A stretch of DNA of 64,000 bases from Anaeromyxobacter dehalogenans 2CP-1 (GTDB taxonomy: Bacteria > Myxococcota > Myxococcia > Myxococcales > Anaeromyxobacteraceae), in the NCBI RefSeq assembly GCF_000022145.1, contig NC_011891.1, forward strand, positions 558,001 through 622,000, in the 5' to 3' direction. Both the position numbers and the translations under genes were made by a program. The number at the start of each line of letters is the position of its first letter. Positions within the stretch are counted from its first letter, which is position 1. The notes under the pieces were generated by a model, which saw nothing but the letters and a program-made list of their open reading frames with translations, made no database searches and was not told the DNA's origin. Positions 6,065 through 13,853 of the stretch are shown here, piece by piece.

Positions 6065-9043
6065 ATGGCTTCCAACGTCGACCACTACCGGAACAACCCG
6101 CTCATCCACCGCGACCGCCGCCTGGGCAGCTCGCCCTCGGCCTGGGTGCGCTCCTTCGCCTGCGAGGACCTGAAGCCGCTCATCGTGTGCCGCGGCCCCA
6201 TCCGCAAGGAGGCGATGGACGTCTTCGCCGAGATGGGCATCACGCACGTCGGCATCCTGCTCTCCGAGAAGGACTCGATCGTCTACGCCAACGCGCTCGC
6301 CCCCGAGCTGCGCCAGCTCGCGAACCACGACCGCGTCCACCGCGTGCCGGATTACACCGGCGCCACGAAGGAGGAGCGCGTCGAGCGGATGAACCAGATC
6401 GTCCAGATCGCGCTCGACAACGGGTACGACTCCATCTTCGCCGGTTACGGCTTCATGGCCGAGGACGAGGAGTTCGTCGCCACCGTCGAGCGGGCCGGCC
6501 TGAAGTTCATCGGCCCGAACTCGACCACGCAGGCGCGCGCCGGCAAGAAGGACGAGGCGAAGCGCACCGCGCTGGAGGTGAAGGTCAGCGTCACGCCGGG
6601 CGTGAACGACGTGGCGGCCCGCACGCTGCTCGCGAAGCACAGGACCCGCAAGCAGCTCCTCGCGCTGGTGGAGGCGGAGGGCCTCGCCTGCGACGCGAAG
6701 GTGCTGGCGGACGAGAAGGTGGAGCTCCCGGTGCTCGCCGAGCACGTGCTCCAGGCGTCCTACGCCAGGGGGCTCGACCTCTTCACCATCGACGAGCTGG
6801 GCGCGCAGGTCCAGGTCGAGGTGGCGGAGATGTTCCGGAAGTACCCGCGCAGCCGCGTGCGCCTGAAGGCCATCGGCGGCGGCGGCGGCAAGGGCCAGCG
6901 CATCCTGGGCGCCTCGCTGCTCACCGCGAAGGCCGCCGACGAGAAGGCCGTCGCGGCGGCCGCGGCCGAAGCGCCCGCGATGGTGCGCGAGGTGCTGAGC
7001 GAGGTGAAGGCCACCGGCGTCGGCGACAACAAGAACGTCCTCATCGAGCTGAACATCGAGCAGACGCGGCACAACGAGATCCAGCTCCTCGGCAACGGGG
7101 AGTGGTGCGTCTCGCTGGGCGGCCGCGACTGCTCGCTGCAGATGCACGAGCAGAAGCTGCTCGAGGTCTCCGTCACGCAGGAGGCGCTCGCCGCCACCAT
7201 CGCGCGCGCCGCCAACAACGGGAAGACCGCCCGCGCCAAGGCGCTGGCGGTGGACCTCGAGATCCTGAAGCGGATGGAGGACGACGCCGCGCGCTTCGGC
7301 CAGGCGGTGGGGCTCGACTCCGCCTCCACCTTCGAGTGCATCGTCGATCGCGACCGCTACTACTTCATGGAGGTCAACACCCGGATCCAGGTGGAGCACC
7401 GGGTCTCCGAGCTCTGCTACTCGCTCGAGTTCGCGAACCCCGACGACCCGAGCGACACGTTCGTGGTCGAGTCGCTGGTCGAGGCCATGGCGCTGCTGGC
7501 GCGCCACAAGAAGCGCCTGCCCAAGCCCCGCCGCATCCCGCGCTTCGGCGCGGCGGTGGAGGCCCGCCTCAACGCCACCGACGCCTCGCTGTCGCCGCAC
7601 GCGGGCGGCGTGATCCGCTACTGGTCGAAGCCCATCGAGGGCGAGATCCGGGACGACCAGGGCATCAGCATGCCCAACCCCGACACCCGCATGTTCATGC
7701 GGTACAAGGTGGCCGGCGCGTACGACTCGAACATCGCGCTGCTGCTCACCAAGGGCGACCGGCGGCTGGAGAGCTACAAGCACATGGCGCGCGTGCTGGC
7801 GCGCATGGAGCTGCGCGGCACCACGCTCGCCACCAACATGGAGTTCCACTACGGCCTGGTGAACTGGTTCCTGGGCCAGAGCGTGAACGCCAAGCCGACC
7901 ACGCGCTTCGTGGTGCCCTACCTCACGCTGGTGGGCATGCTGAAGGACGAGGCGAACAAGCTCGACACCGCCTACGCCTTCGCCGAGATGAAGAAGCACT
8001 ACGCGAAGCTGATGGCGACCGAGAACCCGGGCGACGCGGCCGCGCAGAAGGCCATGACGGACGTGCTCGACCGCAAGGTGACGCTGCTCACCCGCGTGAT
8101 CGACCGCTTCCTCGACGACCCGCACCTGTTCGCCGGCTGGCTGAGCATGAACCGCCGCCACTACCGGATCGAGAACGGGAAGCTGCTCTGGATCCGGAAC
8201 CCGCTGGGCGTGCTCAACGACGCCTACGCCTACCTGAACATGGCGTTCCACCCGCGGCGGCCCGCGTCGCAGGTGATGTGGGAGCACGACCACGAGCTGC
8301 TGACGAAGTCGCTGCGCTTCTACGTGGCGCTGCGCGAGCGCTTCGGCCTGAAGCGCGAGGAGTACTACAAGCTCAACGAGATCCTGCAGAAGGAGGAGCC
8401 GCAGGACGGCTTCGACGCCGAGACCTGGACGAGGATCCGCTCCGCCCACCTCGGCTACGAGGCGGGCAACGAGCTGCTCGGCCTGCTGTTCATGGTGGCG
8501 GAGTCGGTGCGCTTCTTCGACTTCAAGGTGGAGGACGACCTCGAGGTCACGATTCCCGAGCACCTGCACGATCCCGAACTGCAGGCGCGCATGAAGAAGG
8601 TGCTGTGCCCGCCGCCGGCCACCAAGGCGGACGAGCTGGTGGCGCCGTTCGGCGGCATGTTCTACCGGCAGGAGGCGCCGGGGCGGCCGCCGTTCGTCGA
8701 GGAGGGCCAGCACTTCGAGAAGGGGCAGCCGCTCTACATCATCGAGGTGATGAAGATGTTCAACACGGTGCGCGCGCCGTTCTCCGGGACCATCGAGAAG
8801 GTCCTGATGCAGGGCGCGGACGGCACCGTGGTGCAGAAGGGTCAGCCGCTCTTCAAGATCACGCCGGACGAGAAGTTCGTCCCGGTGGACCCGAAGGCGG
8901 TCGAGCGCGAGCGGCGCACCCGCACCCAGAAGCACCTCGAGGGTGTGCTGATGACGTTCGCCGAGAAGTTCACCACCGTCGAGCCCGTCCGGTTCGAGGA
9001 GCCGGAGGAGGAGGTGGCCTGGGCCGGGGTAGAGGCGGTCTAG
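6065..9043 (+). CDS. Biotin carboxylase plus biotin carrier fusion subunit of acyl-CoA carboxylase
   Basis: 992 aa. The N-terminal biotin carboxylase domain has the ATP-grasp glycine loop KAIGGGGGKG near residue 268 and the catalytic EVNTRIQVEHRVSE near 440. It ends in a biotinyl domain with EVMKM (target Lys about 897) followed by a charged tail. It is unusual in carrying roughly 75 extra residues between the first subdomain (ending near KKDEAKR, residue 165) and the glycine loop, and a long linker (about 530-850) between carboxylase and carrier regions. It carboxylates biotin with ATP and bicarbonate for the transferase encoded just upstream. The two genes form an operon ending at the hairpin at 9069. 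Confidence 0.85.
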   Translation: MASNVDHYRNNPLIHRDRRLGSSPSAWVRSFACEDLKPLIVCRGPIRKEAMDVFAEMGITHVGILLSEKDSIVYANALAPELRQLANHDRVHRVPDYTGATKEERVERMNQIVQIALDNGYDSIFAGYGFMAEDEEFVATVERAGLKFIGPNSTTQARAGKKDEAKRTALEVKVSVTPGVNDVAARTLLAKHRTRKQLLALVEAEGLACDAKVLADEKVELPVLAEHVLQASYARGLDLFTIDELGAQVQVEVAEMFRKYPRSRVRLKAIGGGGGKGQRILGASLLTAKAADEKAVAAAAAEAPAMVREVLSEVKATGVGDNKNVLIELNIEQTRHNEIQLLGNGEWCVSLGGRDCSLQMHEQKLLEVSVTQEALAATIARAANNGKTARAKALAVDLEILKRMEDDAARFGQAVGLDSASTFECIVDRDRYYFMEVNTRIQVEHRVSELCYSLEFANPDDPSDTFVVESLVEAMALLARHKKRLPKPRRIPRFGAAVEARLNATDASLSPHAGGVIRYWSKPIEGEIRDDQGISMPNPDTRMFMRYKVAGAYDSNIALLLTKGDRRLESYKHMARVLARMELRGTTLATNMEFHYGLVNWFLGQSVNAKPTTRFVVPYLTLVGMLKDEANKLDTAYAFAEMKKHYAKLMATENPGDAAAQKAMTDVLDRKVTLLTRVIDRFLDDPHLFAGWLSMNRRHYRIENGKLLWIRNPLGVLNDAYAYLNMAFHPRRPASQVMWEHDHELLTKSLRFYVALRERFGLKREEYYKLNEILQKEEPQDGFDAETWTRIRSAHLGYEAGNELLGLLFMVAESVRFFDFKVEDDLEVTIPEHLHDPELQARMKKVLCPPPATKADELVAPFGGMFYRQEAPGRPPFVEEGQHFEKGQPLYIIEVMKMFNTVRAPFSGTIEKVLMQGADGTVVQKGQPLFKITPDEKFVPVDPKAVERERRTRTQKHLEGVLMTFAEKFTTVEPVRFEEPEEEVAWAGVEAV

Positions 9044-9068
9044 CGTCCCAGCCCACGCCGTGATCCCG

Positions 9069-9098
9069 GGGACCCCGCCTCGCCAGAGGCGGGGTCCC
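9069..9098. terminator. Strong hairpin between convergent carboxylase and DoxX-like genes
   Basis: GGGACCCCGCCTC and its perfect complement form a 13-bp stem with a GCCA loop. No T-run follows on either strand, so this is a hairpin-type terminator or 3'-end stabiliser rather than a textbook intrinsic terminator. Its position between convergent stops supports the role. Confidence 0.6.
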
Positions 9099-9119
9099 GC
9101 CGTCTCCGCCTCCCGATCC

Positions 9120-9587
9120 TCAGGGCCGGGTCGCCGCCGGGTGCGCCGCCGTCGCCTGCGGCTCGACCGCCGTCGCACGCCGCGCCCGCACCGGCTCGTG
9201 GACCGCCGCCAGGCGCGCCAGCGCGAACGCGGCCACCGCCATCACCGCGTCGCGCGCGGCCACGTCCAGGAACGCGCCGCTCGCGATGAGGTTGAGCGCG
9301 ATGGCGGCGAGCCAGGCCATTGCGATCCAGCCGAACGTGCGCGCCCGCCCGGACAGGATGCCGACGCCCACGATCACCTCGATGACGCCGGCCGCGCGCA
9401 TGAACGCCGCCGGGCTCACCGGCAGCAGCCGCACCGCGAGCGGGCTGAGGTAGCCCGCCCAGTCGGCGAGCAGGTTGGTGAACTTGTCCAGCCCGGCCAC
9501 GATCGGCACCACGCCGAGCGCGATCCGGAGCGCCCAGTACGCGGGAGCCGTCCGGTGAATCTCGTCCCTGTCGGTCCTGTCGGTCAT
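9120..9587 (-). CDS. DoxX-like inner-membrane protein
   Basis: 155 aa from ATG 9587, chosen because AGGAGGT sits just upstream; longer readings extend across the divergent promoter. Four hydrophobic spans are visible. The first contains ALRIALGVVPIVAGLDKFTNL, the G..F...G.DKF pattern of the DoxX/DoxD superfamily, and later helices have GVIEVIVGVGIL. These proteins act in the membrane in redox or thiol-stress settings; the exact role is unknown. It is divergently transcribed from the ECF sigma factor, with both starts facing one symmetric regulatory region, so it is probably a target of that sigma factor. The C-terminal tail is Ala/Arg-rich and poorly conserved in appearance. Confidence 0.75.
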   Translation of the reverse strand: MTDRTDRDEIHRTAPAYWALRIALGVVPIVAGLDKFTNLLADWAGYLSPLAVRLLPVSPAAFMRAAGVIEVIVGVGILSGRARTFGWIAMAWLAAIALNLIASGAFLDVAARDAVMAVAAFALARLAAVHEPVRARRATAVEPQATAAHPAATRP

Positions 9588-9604
9588 GTGAACCTCCTGC
9601 CCCA

Positions 9605-9663
9605 TCGATGCGGCGGGCGGCGGCGGCGTTACGGCGGTAACGATCCGGCCGCCGGTGCATCGG
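9605..9663. promoter_or_regulatory. Symmetric divergent promoter region, GTAACG-N15/16-CATCG
   Basis: On the + strand GTAACG (9637-9642) is followed after 15 nt by CATCGG (9658-9663). On the - strand GTAACG (9632-9627) is followed after 16 nt by CATCGA (9610-9605). The two GTAAC boxes are the arms of one perfect dyad, GTTAC-GGCG-GTAAC, at 9628-9641. An AAC-containing -35 and about 16-nt spacing fit ECF-type promoters, so the sigma factor may drive both itself and the DoxX-like gene. A 5-4-5 dyad could also bind a CRP/FNR-family regulator. Confidence 0.5.
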
Positions 9664-9687
9664 ATGGACGAGGGGACTGGAGGCTCC

Positions 9688-10374
9688 ATGGCCGTGCAGG
9701 CAGGCAGGACCCGCGTCGTGCCCACGCTGGCGCCCGCGGACGACGAGGTGGTGGCGCGGGTGCTCGAAGGGGACGTGGCGCTCTTCGAGGTGCTCATGCG
9801 CCGGCACAACCCGCGGCTGTACCGGGCGATCCGCTCGGTGCTGCGCGACGAGGCCGAGGTGGAGGACGCGATGCAGCAGGCGTACCTCCAGGCGTATGCA
9901 CACCTGGGCGACTTCCAGGGGCAGGCGGCGTTCTCGACCTGGCTGGTGCGCATCGGCGTGAACGAGGCGCTCATGCGCCTGCGCGGGCGCGGGCGGCTGG
10001 TGCTCGCGGCAGAGCCGCCCGAGGGCGGCAGGGTCGGCGAGGAGGAGCACGTGGCGGATCCGAGCCCCGAGGACCAGGCGGCGACGCACGAGGCACGGGC
10101 GCTGCTCGAGCAGGCGGTGGACCGGCTGCCGCTGCACCTGCGGACCGTGTACGTGCTCCGCGAGATCGAGCAGCTCTCCACCGCCGAGGTGGCGGCCGCG
10201 CTCGAGCTGGGCGAGGAGGCGGTGAAGGTGCGCCTCCACCGCGCCCGCCTCGCGCTCCGCGAGCTCATCGCCGCGCGCGTCGGCCAGAGCGCGCCCAAGG
10301 CGTTCGGGTTCCTCGCGCCGCGCTGCGACCGCGTGGTCGCGGCGGTGCTCGCGGCCATCCCGGCGCGCCGTTGA
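9688..10374 (+). CDS. ECF-type sigma-70 family RNA polymerase sigma factor
   Basis: 228 aa from ATG 9688 with GGAGG 7 nt upstream. Region 2 spans about residues 20-95 (FEVLMRRHNPRLYRAIRSVLRDEAEVEDAMQQAYLQAYAHL, then FSTWLVRIGVNEALMRLR). Region 4 spans about 145-200 (LLEQAVDRLPLHLRTVYVLREIEQLSTAEVAAALELGEEAVKVRLHRARLALRE), the -35-binding helix-turn-helix. There is no zinc-finger anti-sigma gene next door and no C-terminal SnoaL-like extension, so control is not evident. It faces a DoxX-like gene across a symmetric promoter, and a blue-copper lipoprotein gene converges from the right; a redox or oxidative-stress regulon is a reasonable inference. Confidence 0.9.
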   Translation: MAVQAGRTRVVPTLAPADDEVVARVLEGDVALFEVLMRRHNPRLYRAIRSVLRDEAEVEDAMQQAYLQAYAHLGDFQGQAAFSTWLVRIGVNEALMRLRGRGRLVLAAEPPEGGRVGEEEHVADPSPEDQAATHEARALLEQAVDRLPLHLRTVYVLREIEQLSTAEVAAALELGEEAVKVRLHRARLALRELIAARVGQSAPKAFGFLAPRCDRVVAAVLAAIPARR

Positions 10375-10393
10375 ACGTCCGCGACACCGGGCC

Positions 10394-10425
10394 GTCCGCT
10401 CGCCCTACGACCTGGGCGAGCGGAC
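10394..10425. terminator. Hairpin between the sigma-factor and cupredoxin genes
   Basis: GTCCGCTCGCCC pairs perfectly (12 bp) with GGGCGAGCGGAC around an 8-nt loop. On the + strand it is followed by GACCGTGTTT, a weak T-run. It lies between convergent stops and could serve both. Confidence 0.6.
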
Positions 10426-10437
10426 GACCGTGTTTCC

Positions 10438-10941
10438 TCAGTAGCCGCCGCCCCCACCTCCGCCGCCACCACCGCCGCCGCCGCCGGTCCCGGGGCGAGC
10501 GGGCGGTGGAGCGGGCTGGGCCGCCGGATCGATGGTGATGCTGCCGTTCGGCGTCGCCATGCCGCCCAGGTGCGTCGAGCAGTAGTAGGGGATGACCGTC
10601 CCCTGCGCGGCCGTCGCGGGGATGCTGAACGTGTGCACGCCGTTGAACGCGCCGGTGTCGAACGCGATGCCGCTCACCTCGCCCGGCGTGTACGCCCCCG
10701 GCGTCGCCTCGCTCGTCACGGAGTGCGCCATCGAGTCGTCGTTGATGACGGTGACCGTCGCGCCCGCCGGCACCTTCAGATCGAGCGGGTTGAAGCGCAT
10801 GCCCGAGATCTGGATGTAGTAGCCGGCCGCCGTCGGGCGCGTGCTGGACGCGCTCCCGCTGTCGCTCGAGCCGCCGCACGCCGCCACGCCGGCGGCCGCC
10901 AGCGCGGCCGCTCCCAGCCTCCACGTCTTCCAGCTCATCAT
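10438..10941 (-). CDS. Blue-copper (plastocyanin-like) lipoprotein with poly-glycine tail
   Basis: 167 aa. The N-terminus has a lipoprotein signal with lipobox AGVAAC (lipidated Cys near residue 22). A single cupredoxin domain follows: the first His in DDSMAHSV, then the C-x-x-H-x(3)-M cluster in YYCSTHLGGM. These are the four type-1 copper ligands His, Cys, His and Met. The tail after the domain is Pro-rich and ends in an uninterrupted run of about 14 glycines and a Tyr, an odd feature made of GGC/GGT/GGA/GGG codons. AGGTG upstream serves the first of two tandem ATGs. Probably an envelope-anchored electron carrier; its partner is unknown. Confidence 0.85.
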   Translation of the reverse strand: MMSWKTWRLGAAALAAAGVAACGGSSDSGSASSTRPTAAGYYIQISGMRFNPLDLKVPAGATVTVINDDSMAHSVTSEATPGAYTPGEVSGIAFDTGAFNGVHTFSIPATAAQGTVIPYYCSTHLGGMATPNGSITIDPAAQPAPPPARPGTGGGGGGGGGGGGGGY

Positions 10942-11069
10942 GGCTCACCTCCGCTGCCGGGCCGCGCGGGACGCGCTGCCGTGTCGCTCGCAGCATTCGA
11001 TGACCAGGACACCCGGACGTTTCGCCGTGGCGCGCGGGCGCCCCGTCCGGCATCCGTCCCCGGTGGGCT

Positions 11070-13739
11070 TCACGCGGACGGGGTGGCGCGGCGGACGGCG
11101 AGCTTCGCGAGCTCCAGCACGGGCAGCACCGTGAGGGCCGCGCCGGTCACCAGCAGCCAGTCCGCCGCCGGGAGCGCGTAGGTGCCGAAGGCGGCCCGCA
11201 GCGGCGGCAGGTAGACGACCAGGAGCAGGAGGGCAAGCTCCCAGGCGACGGCGAGGTCGAGCCAGCGGTTCGCGAACGGCCGGCGCAGCACCGAGTGGCG
11301 CTCGGAGCGGAACGCGAACGCCTTCGCGAACTGCACCAGCACGAGCGACATGAAGCACATGGTCATGGCCTCGGCGTCGCCGCGACCCGAGGCGCGCGCC
11401 CAGGCGAACAGGCCCAGGTTGACGGCCGTGGACCAGGCGCCCCCGGTGGCGATGAGCGCCACCACCGGCCGCGTGAAGATCCCCGCCCGCGGATCCCGCG
11501 GCGGCTGCCGCATCAGGTCGGCGTCGGGCGGGTCGACCGCCAGCGCCAGCGCCGGGAGGCCGTCGGTGGCCAGGTTCACGTACAGGATCTGCACCGCCGT
11601 CAGCGGCAGCGGCAGGCCGAGCAGGGTGGCGGCGGCCATGAGCCCGATCTCGCCCACGTTCGAGGAGAGCAGGTACATGAGGTACTTCTTCACGTTCGCG
11701 AAGATGGCGCGGCCCTCCTCCACCGCGCCGACGATGGAGGCGAAGTTGTCGTCGGTGAGCGTCATCGCCGCCGCCTCGCGGGTGACGTCGGTGCCGGTGA
11801 TGCCCATGGCCACGCCGATGTCCGCCTTCTTGAGCGCCGGCGCGTCGTTCACGCCGTCGCCGGTCATGGCCACCACCTCGCCGCGCGACTGCAGCGCGGT
11901 GACGATGCGCAGCTTGTCGGCGGGCGAGACCCGCGCGTAGACCTCGAGCGCCTGCACCCGCCCGGCCAGCTCCGCGTCGGAGAGGCGCGCCAGCTCGGGC
12001 CCGGTCACCACCGCGCCGGTGCGCAGGAGGCCCAGCTCCGCCGCGATGGCGCGGGCCGTGACCGGGTGGTCGCCGGTGATCATCACCACGCGCACGCCCG
12101 CCGCCGCGCACCGCTCCAGCGCCGCGCGCGCCTCCGGGCGCGGCGGGTCGATCATGCCGACCAGCCCGAGCAGCGTCAGGTCGCGGTCGGACTCGGCCAG
12201 CGAGACGCCCTCCCGGCGTGCCACCGCCAGCACGCGCAGCGCCCGCTCCGCCATGCCGCGCACCACCTCGAGCAGCGCCGCGCGGCCGGCCTCGTCGAGC
12301 GGTCGCTCGCCCTCGCCGCTCGCCACCCGGGCGCAGGCGGGGAGGAGCACCTCCGGCGCGCCCTTCACGAACGCCAGCGGCCCGCGCTCGGTGCGGTGCA
12401 GCGTGGTCATCCGCTTCAGCTCGGAGGTGAAGGGGATCTCGCCGACCCGCGGCGCGCGCGCGTCCAGCTCGGCGCGATCGAGGCCGGCCTTGAGCGCCGC
12501 CACGACCAGCGCCGCCTCGGTCGGATCCCCCGACACCGTCAGCTCGCCGGAGGGGGTGCGCTCCACCTTCGCATCCGAGGCGAGCACGGCGCCGGCGAGC
12601 AGCGCGAGCAGGGCGGGCGGCGAGTCCACCGGCGCGCCGTCGTGGCGGAAGTCGCCGTCGACGCGGTAGCCGGACCCCGTCACCTCCAGCGTGCGCCCGT
12701 CCACGTGCAGCGCGCGGACGGTCATCTCGTCGCGGGTGAGCGTGCCGGTCTTGTCCGAGCAGATCACCGTGGTGGAGCCCAGCGTCTCCGCCGCCGCCAG
12801 CCGGCGCACGAGCGCGTTCCGGCGCGCCAGCCGCTGCACCCCCAGCGCGAGCGCGATGGTGACCACCGCCGGCAGCGCCTCCGGCACCACCGCCACCGCC
12901 AGCGCGATGGCGAACACGACCATCTCGAGGAACGGCTGGCCGCGCAGCAGCCCCAGTCCGGCGAGCAGCACCACCACCACGCCGGCCGCGCGCGCGAGCT
13001 GCGCCCCCACCCGGTCCAGCTCGAGCTGCAGCGGGGTGCGCGCCGGCTTCACCTCGGCCAGCATGCGGGCGATGGCGCCCAGCTCCGTGCTCGCGCCCGT
13101 GGCCACCACCACCGCGCGGCCGCGTCCGTAGGTCGCGGCGGTGCCGCCGAACAGCATGTCGGTCCGGTCGCCGACCGGGATCGGGCCGGCGGGGAGCGGC
13201 CCGGCCACCTTCGGCACCGGCACCGACTCGCCGGTGAGCGCCGCCTCGTCGGCCTGCAGGTTGACGGCCTCGATCACCCGGGCGTCGGCCGGGATCCGGT
13301 CGCCGGCGTGCACGAGCAGGAGATCACCGGGCACCAGCTCGCGCGCCGGCACCCGGCGCTCGGCGCCGCCACGGATCACCGTCGCGTGCGGCGCGGCCAT
13401 CTGCCGGAGCGCGGCGAGCGCGTTCTCGGCCCGGTGCTCCTGCACGAACCCGAGCACCACCGTGAACGCCAGGATCGCGCCGATGGTGAGCGCCTCGAGA
13501 TCGTGGCCGAGGAACAGCGACAGCGCGATCGCCACCATCAGGATGACGACCAGCACGTTCTCGAACTGCGCCGCGAGCAGCGCGATCCAGGGCGCCCGGC
13601 GGGCGCGCGCCAGCTCGTTGGGGCCGTGCTCGGCGAGGCGGCGGGCCGCCTCGGCGGGAGCGAGGCCATCCGGCCCCGAGCCGAGCCGAGCGCGGGCGTC
13701 GTCGGCGGACAGCGCGTGCCACTCCGGGACGTTCGCCAT
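11070..13739 (-). CDS. P2-type Ca2+-transporting P-type ATPase
   Basis: 889 aa from ATG 13739 (MANVPEWHAL). All P-type landmarks are present in order: an N-terminal cation-ATPase domain, TGES actuator loop, the M4 motif VPEALPAVV, phosphorylation site DKTGTLT, KGAPE nucleotide-binding motif, MITGDHPVTA and GDGVNDAPAL. The M5/M6 pair SNVGEIG...NLATDGLPALAL matches SERCA-like pumps, with the Asn/Glu and Asn-x-x-Thr-Asp ligand pattern for calcium. It should export Ca2+ from the cytoplasm using ATP; Mn2+ transport is known in relatives. It is divergent from larA and lies upstream of the cupredoxin gene on the same strand, with a 128-nt gap. Confidence 0.9.
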   Translation of the reverse strand: MANVPEWHALSADDARARLGSGPDGLAPAEAARRLAEHGPNELARARRAPWIALLAAQFENVLVVILMVAIALSLFLGHDLEALTIGAILAFTVVLGFVQEHRAENALAALRQMAAPHATVIRGGAERRVPARELVPGDLLLVHAGDRIPADARVIEAVNLQADEAALTGESVPVPKVAGPLPAGPIPVGDRTDMLFGGTAATYGRGRAVVVATGASTELGAIARMLAEVKPARTPLQLELDRVGAQLARAAGVVVVLLAGLGLLRGQPFLEMVVFAIALAVAVVPEALPAVVTIALALGVQRLARRNALVRRLAAAETLGSTTVICSDKTGTLTRDEMTVRALHVDGRTLEVTGSGYRVDGDFRHDGAPVDSPPALLALLAGAVLASDAKVERTPSGELTVSGDPTEAALVVAALKAGLDRAELDARAPRVGEIPFTSELKRMTTLHRTERGPLAFVKGAPEVLLPACARVASGEGERPLDEAGRAALLEVVRGMAERALRVLAVARREGVSLAESDRDLTLLGLVGMIDPPRPEARAALERCAAAGVRVVMITGDHPVTARAIAAELGLLRTGAVVTGPELARLSDAELAGRVQALEVYARVSPADKLRIVTALQSRGEVVAMTGDGVNDAPALKKADIGVAMGITGTDVTREAAAMTLTDDNFASIVGAVEEGRAIFANVKKYLMYLLSSNVGEIGLMAAATLLGLPLPLTAVQILYVNLATDGLPALALAVDPPDADLMRQPPRDPRAGIFTRPVVALIATGGAWSTAVNLGLFAWARASGRGDAEAMTMCFMSLVLVQFAKAFAFRSERHSVLRRPFANRWLDLAVAWELALLLLVVYLPPLRAAFGTYALPAADWLLVTGAALTVLPVLELAKLAVRRATPSA

Positions 13740-13841
13740 CGGGTCCCCGGCTCCCTGGGTGAGCGCGCCCAGTGTACGGCGCGAGCGCCGGGCCGCGCGC
13801 CGGAATCCGGGCCGGTGCGGCGGCGCGCCGCGCGGGTGCGG

Positions 13842-13853
13842 TAGGATGGGCGC
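13842..13853 (+). promoter_or_regulatory. -10-like element placing larA on a leaderless or near-leaderless transcript
   Basis: TAGGAT at 13842-13847 is followed by 6 nt and then the ATG at 13854, which puts the predicted transcript start on the start codon. There is no ribosome site. No -35 consensus is evident. The same spacing of a TA-rich hexamer and start codon recurs before other genes in the window. Confidence 0.4.
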
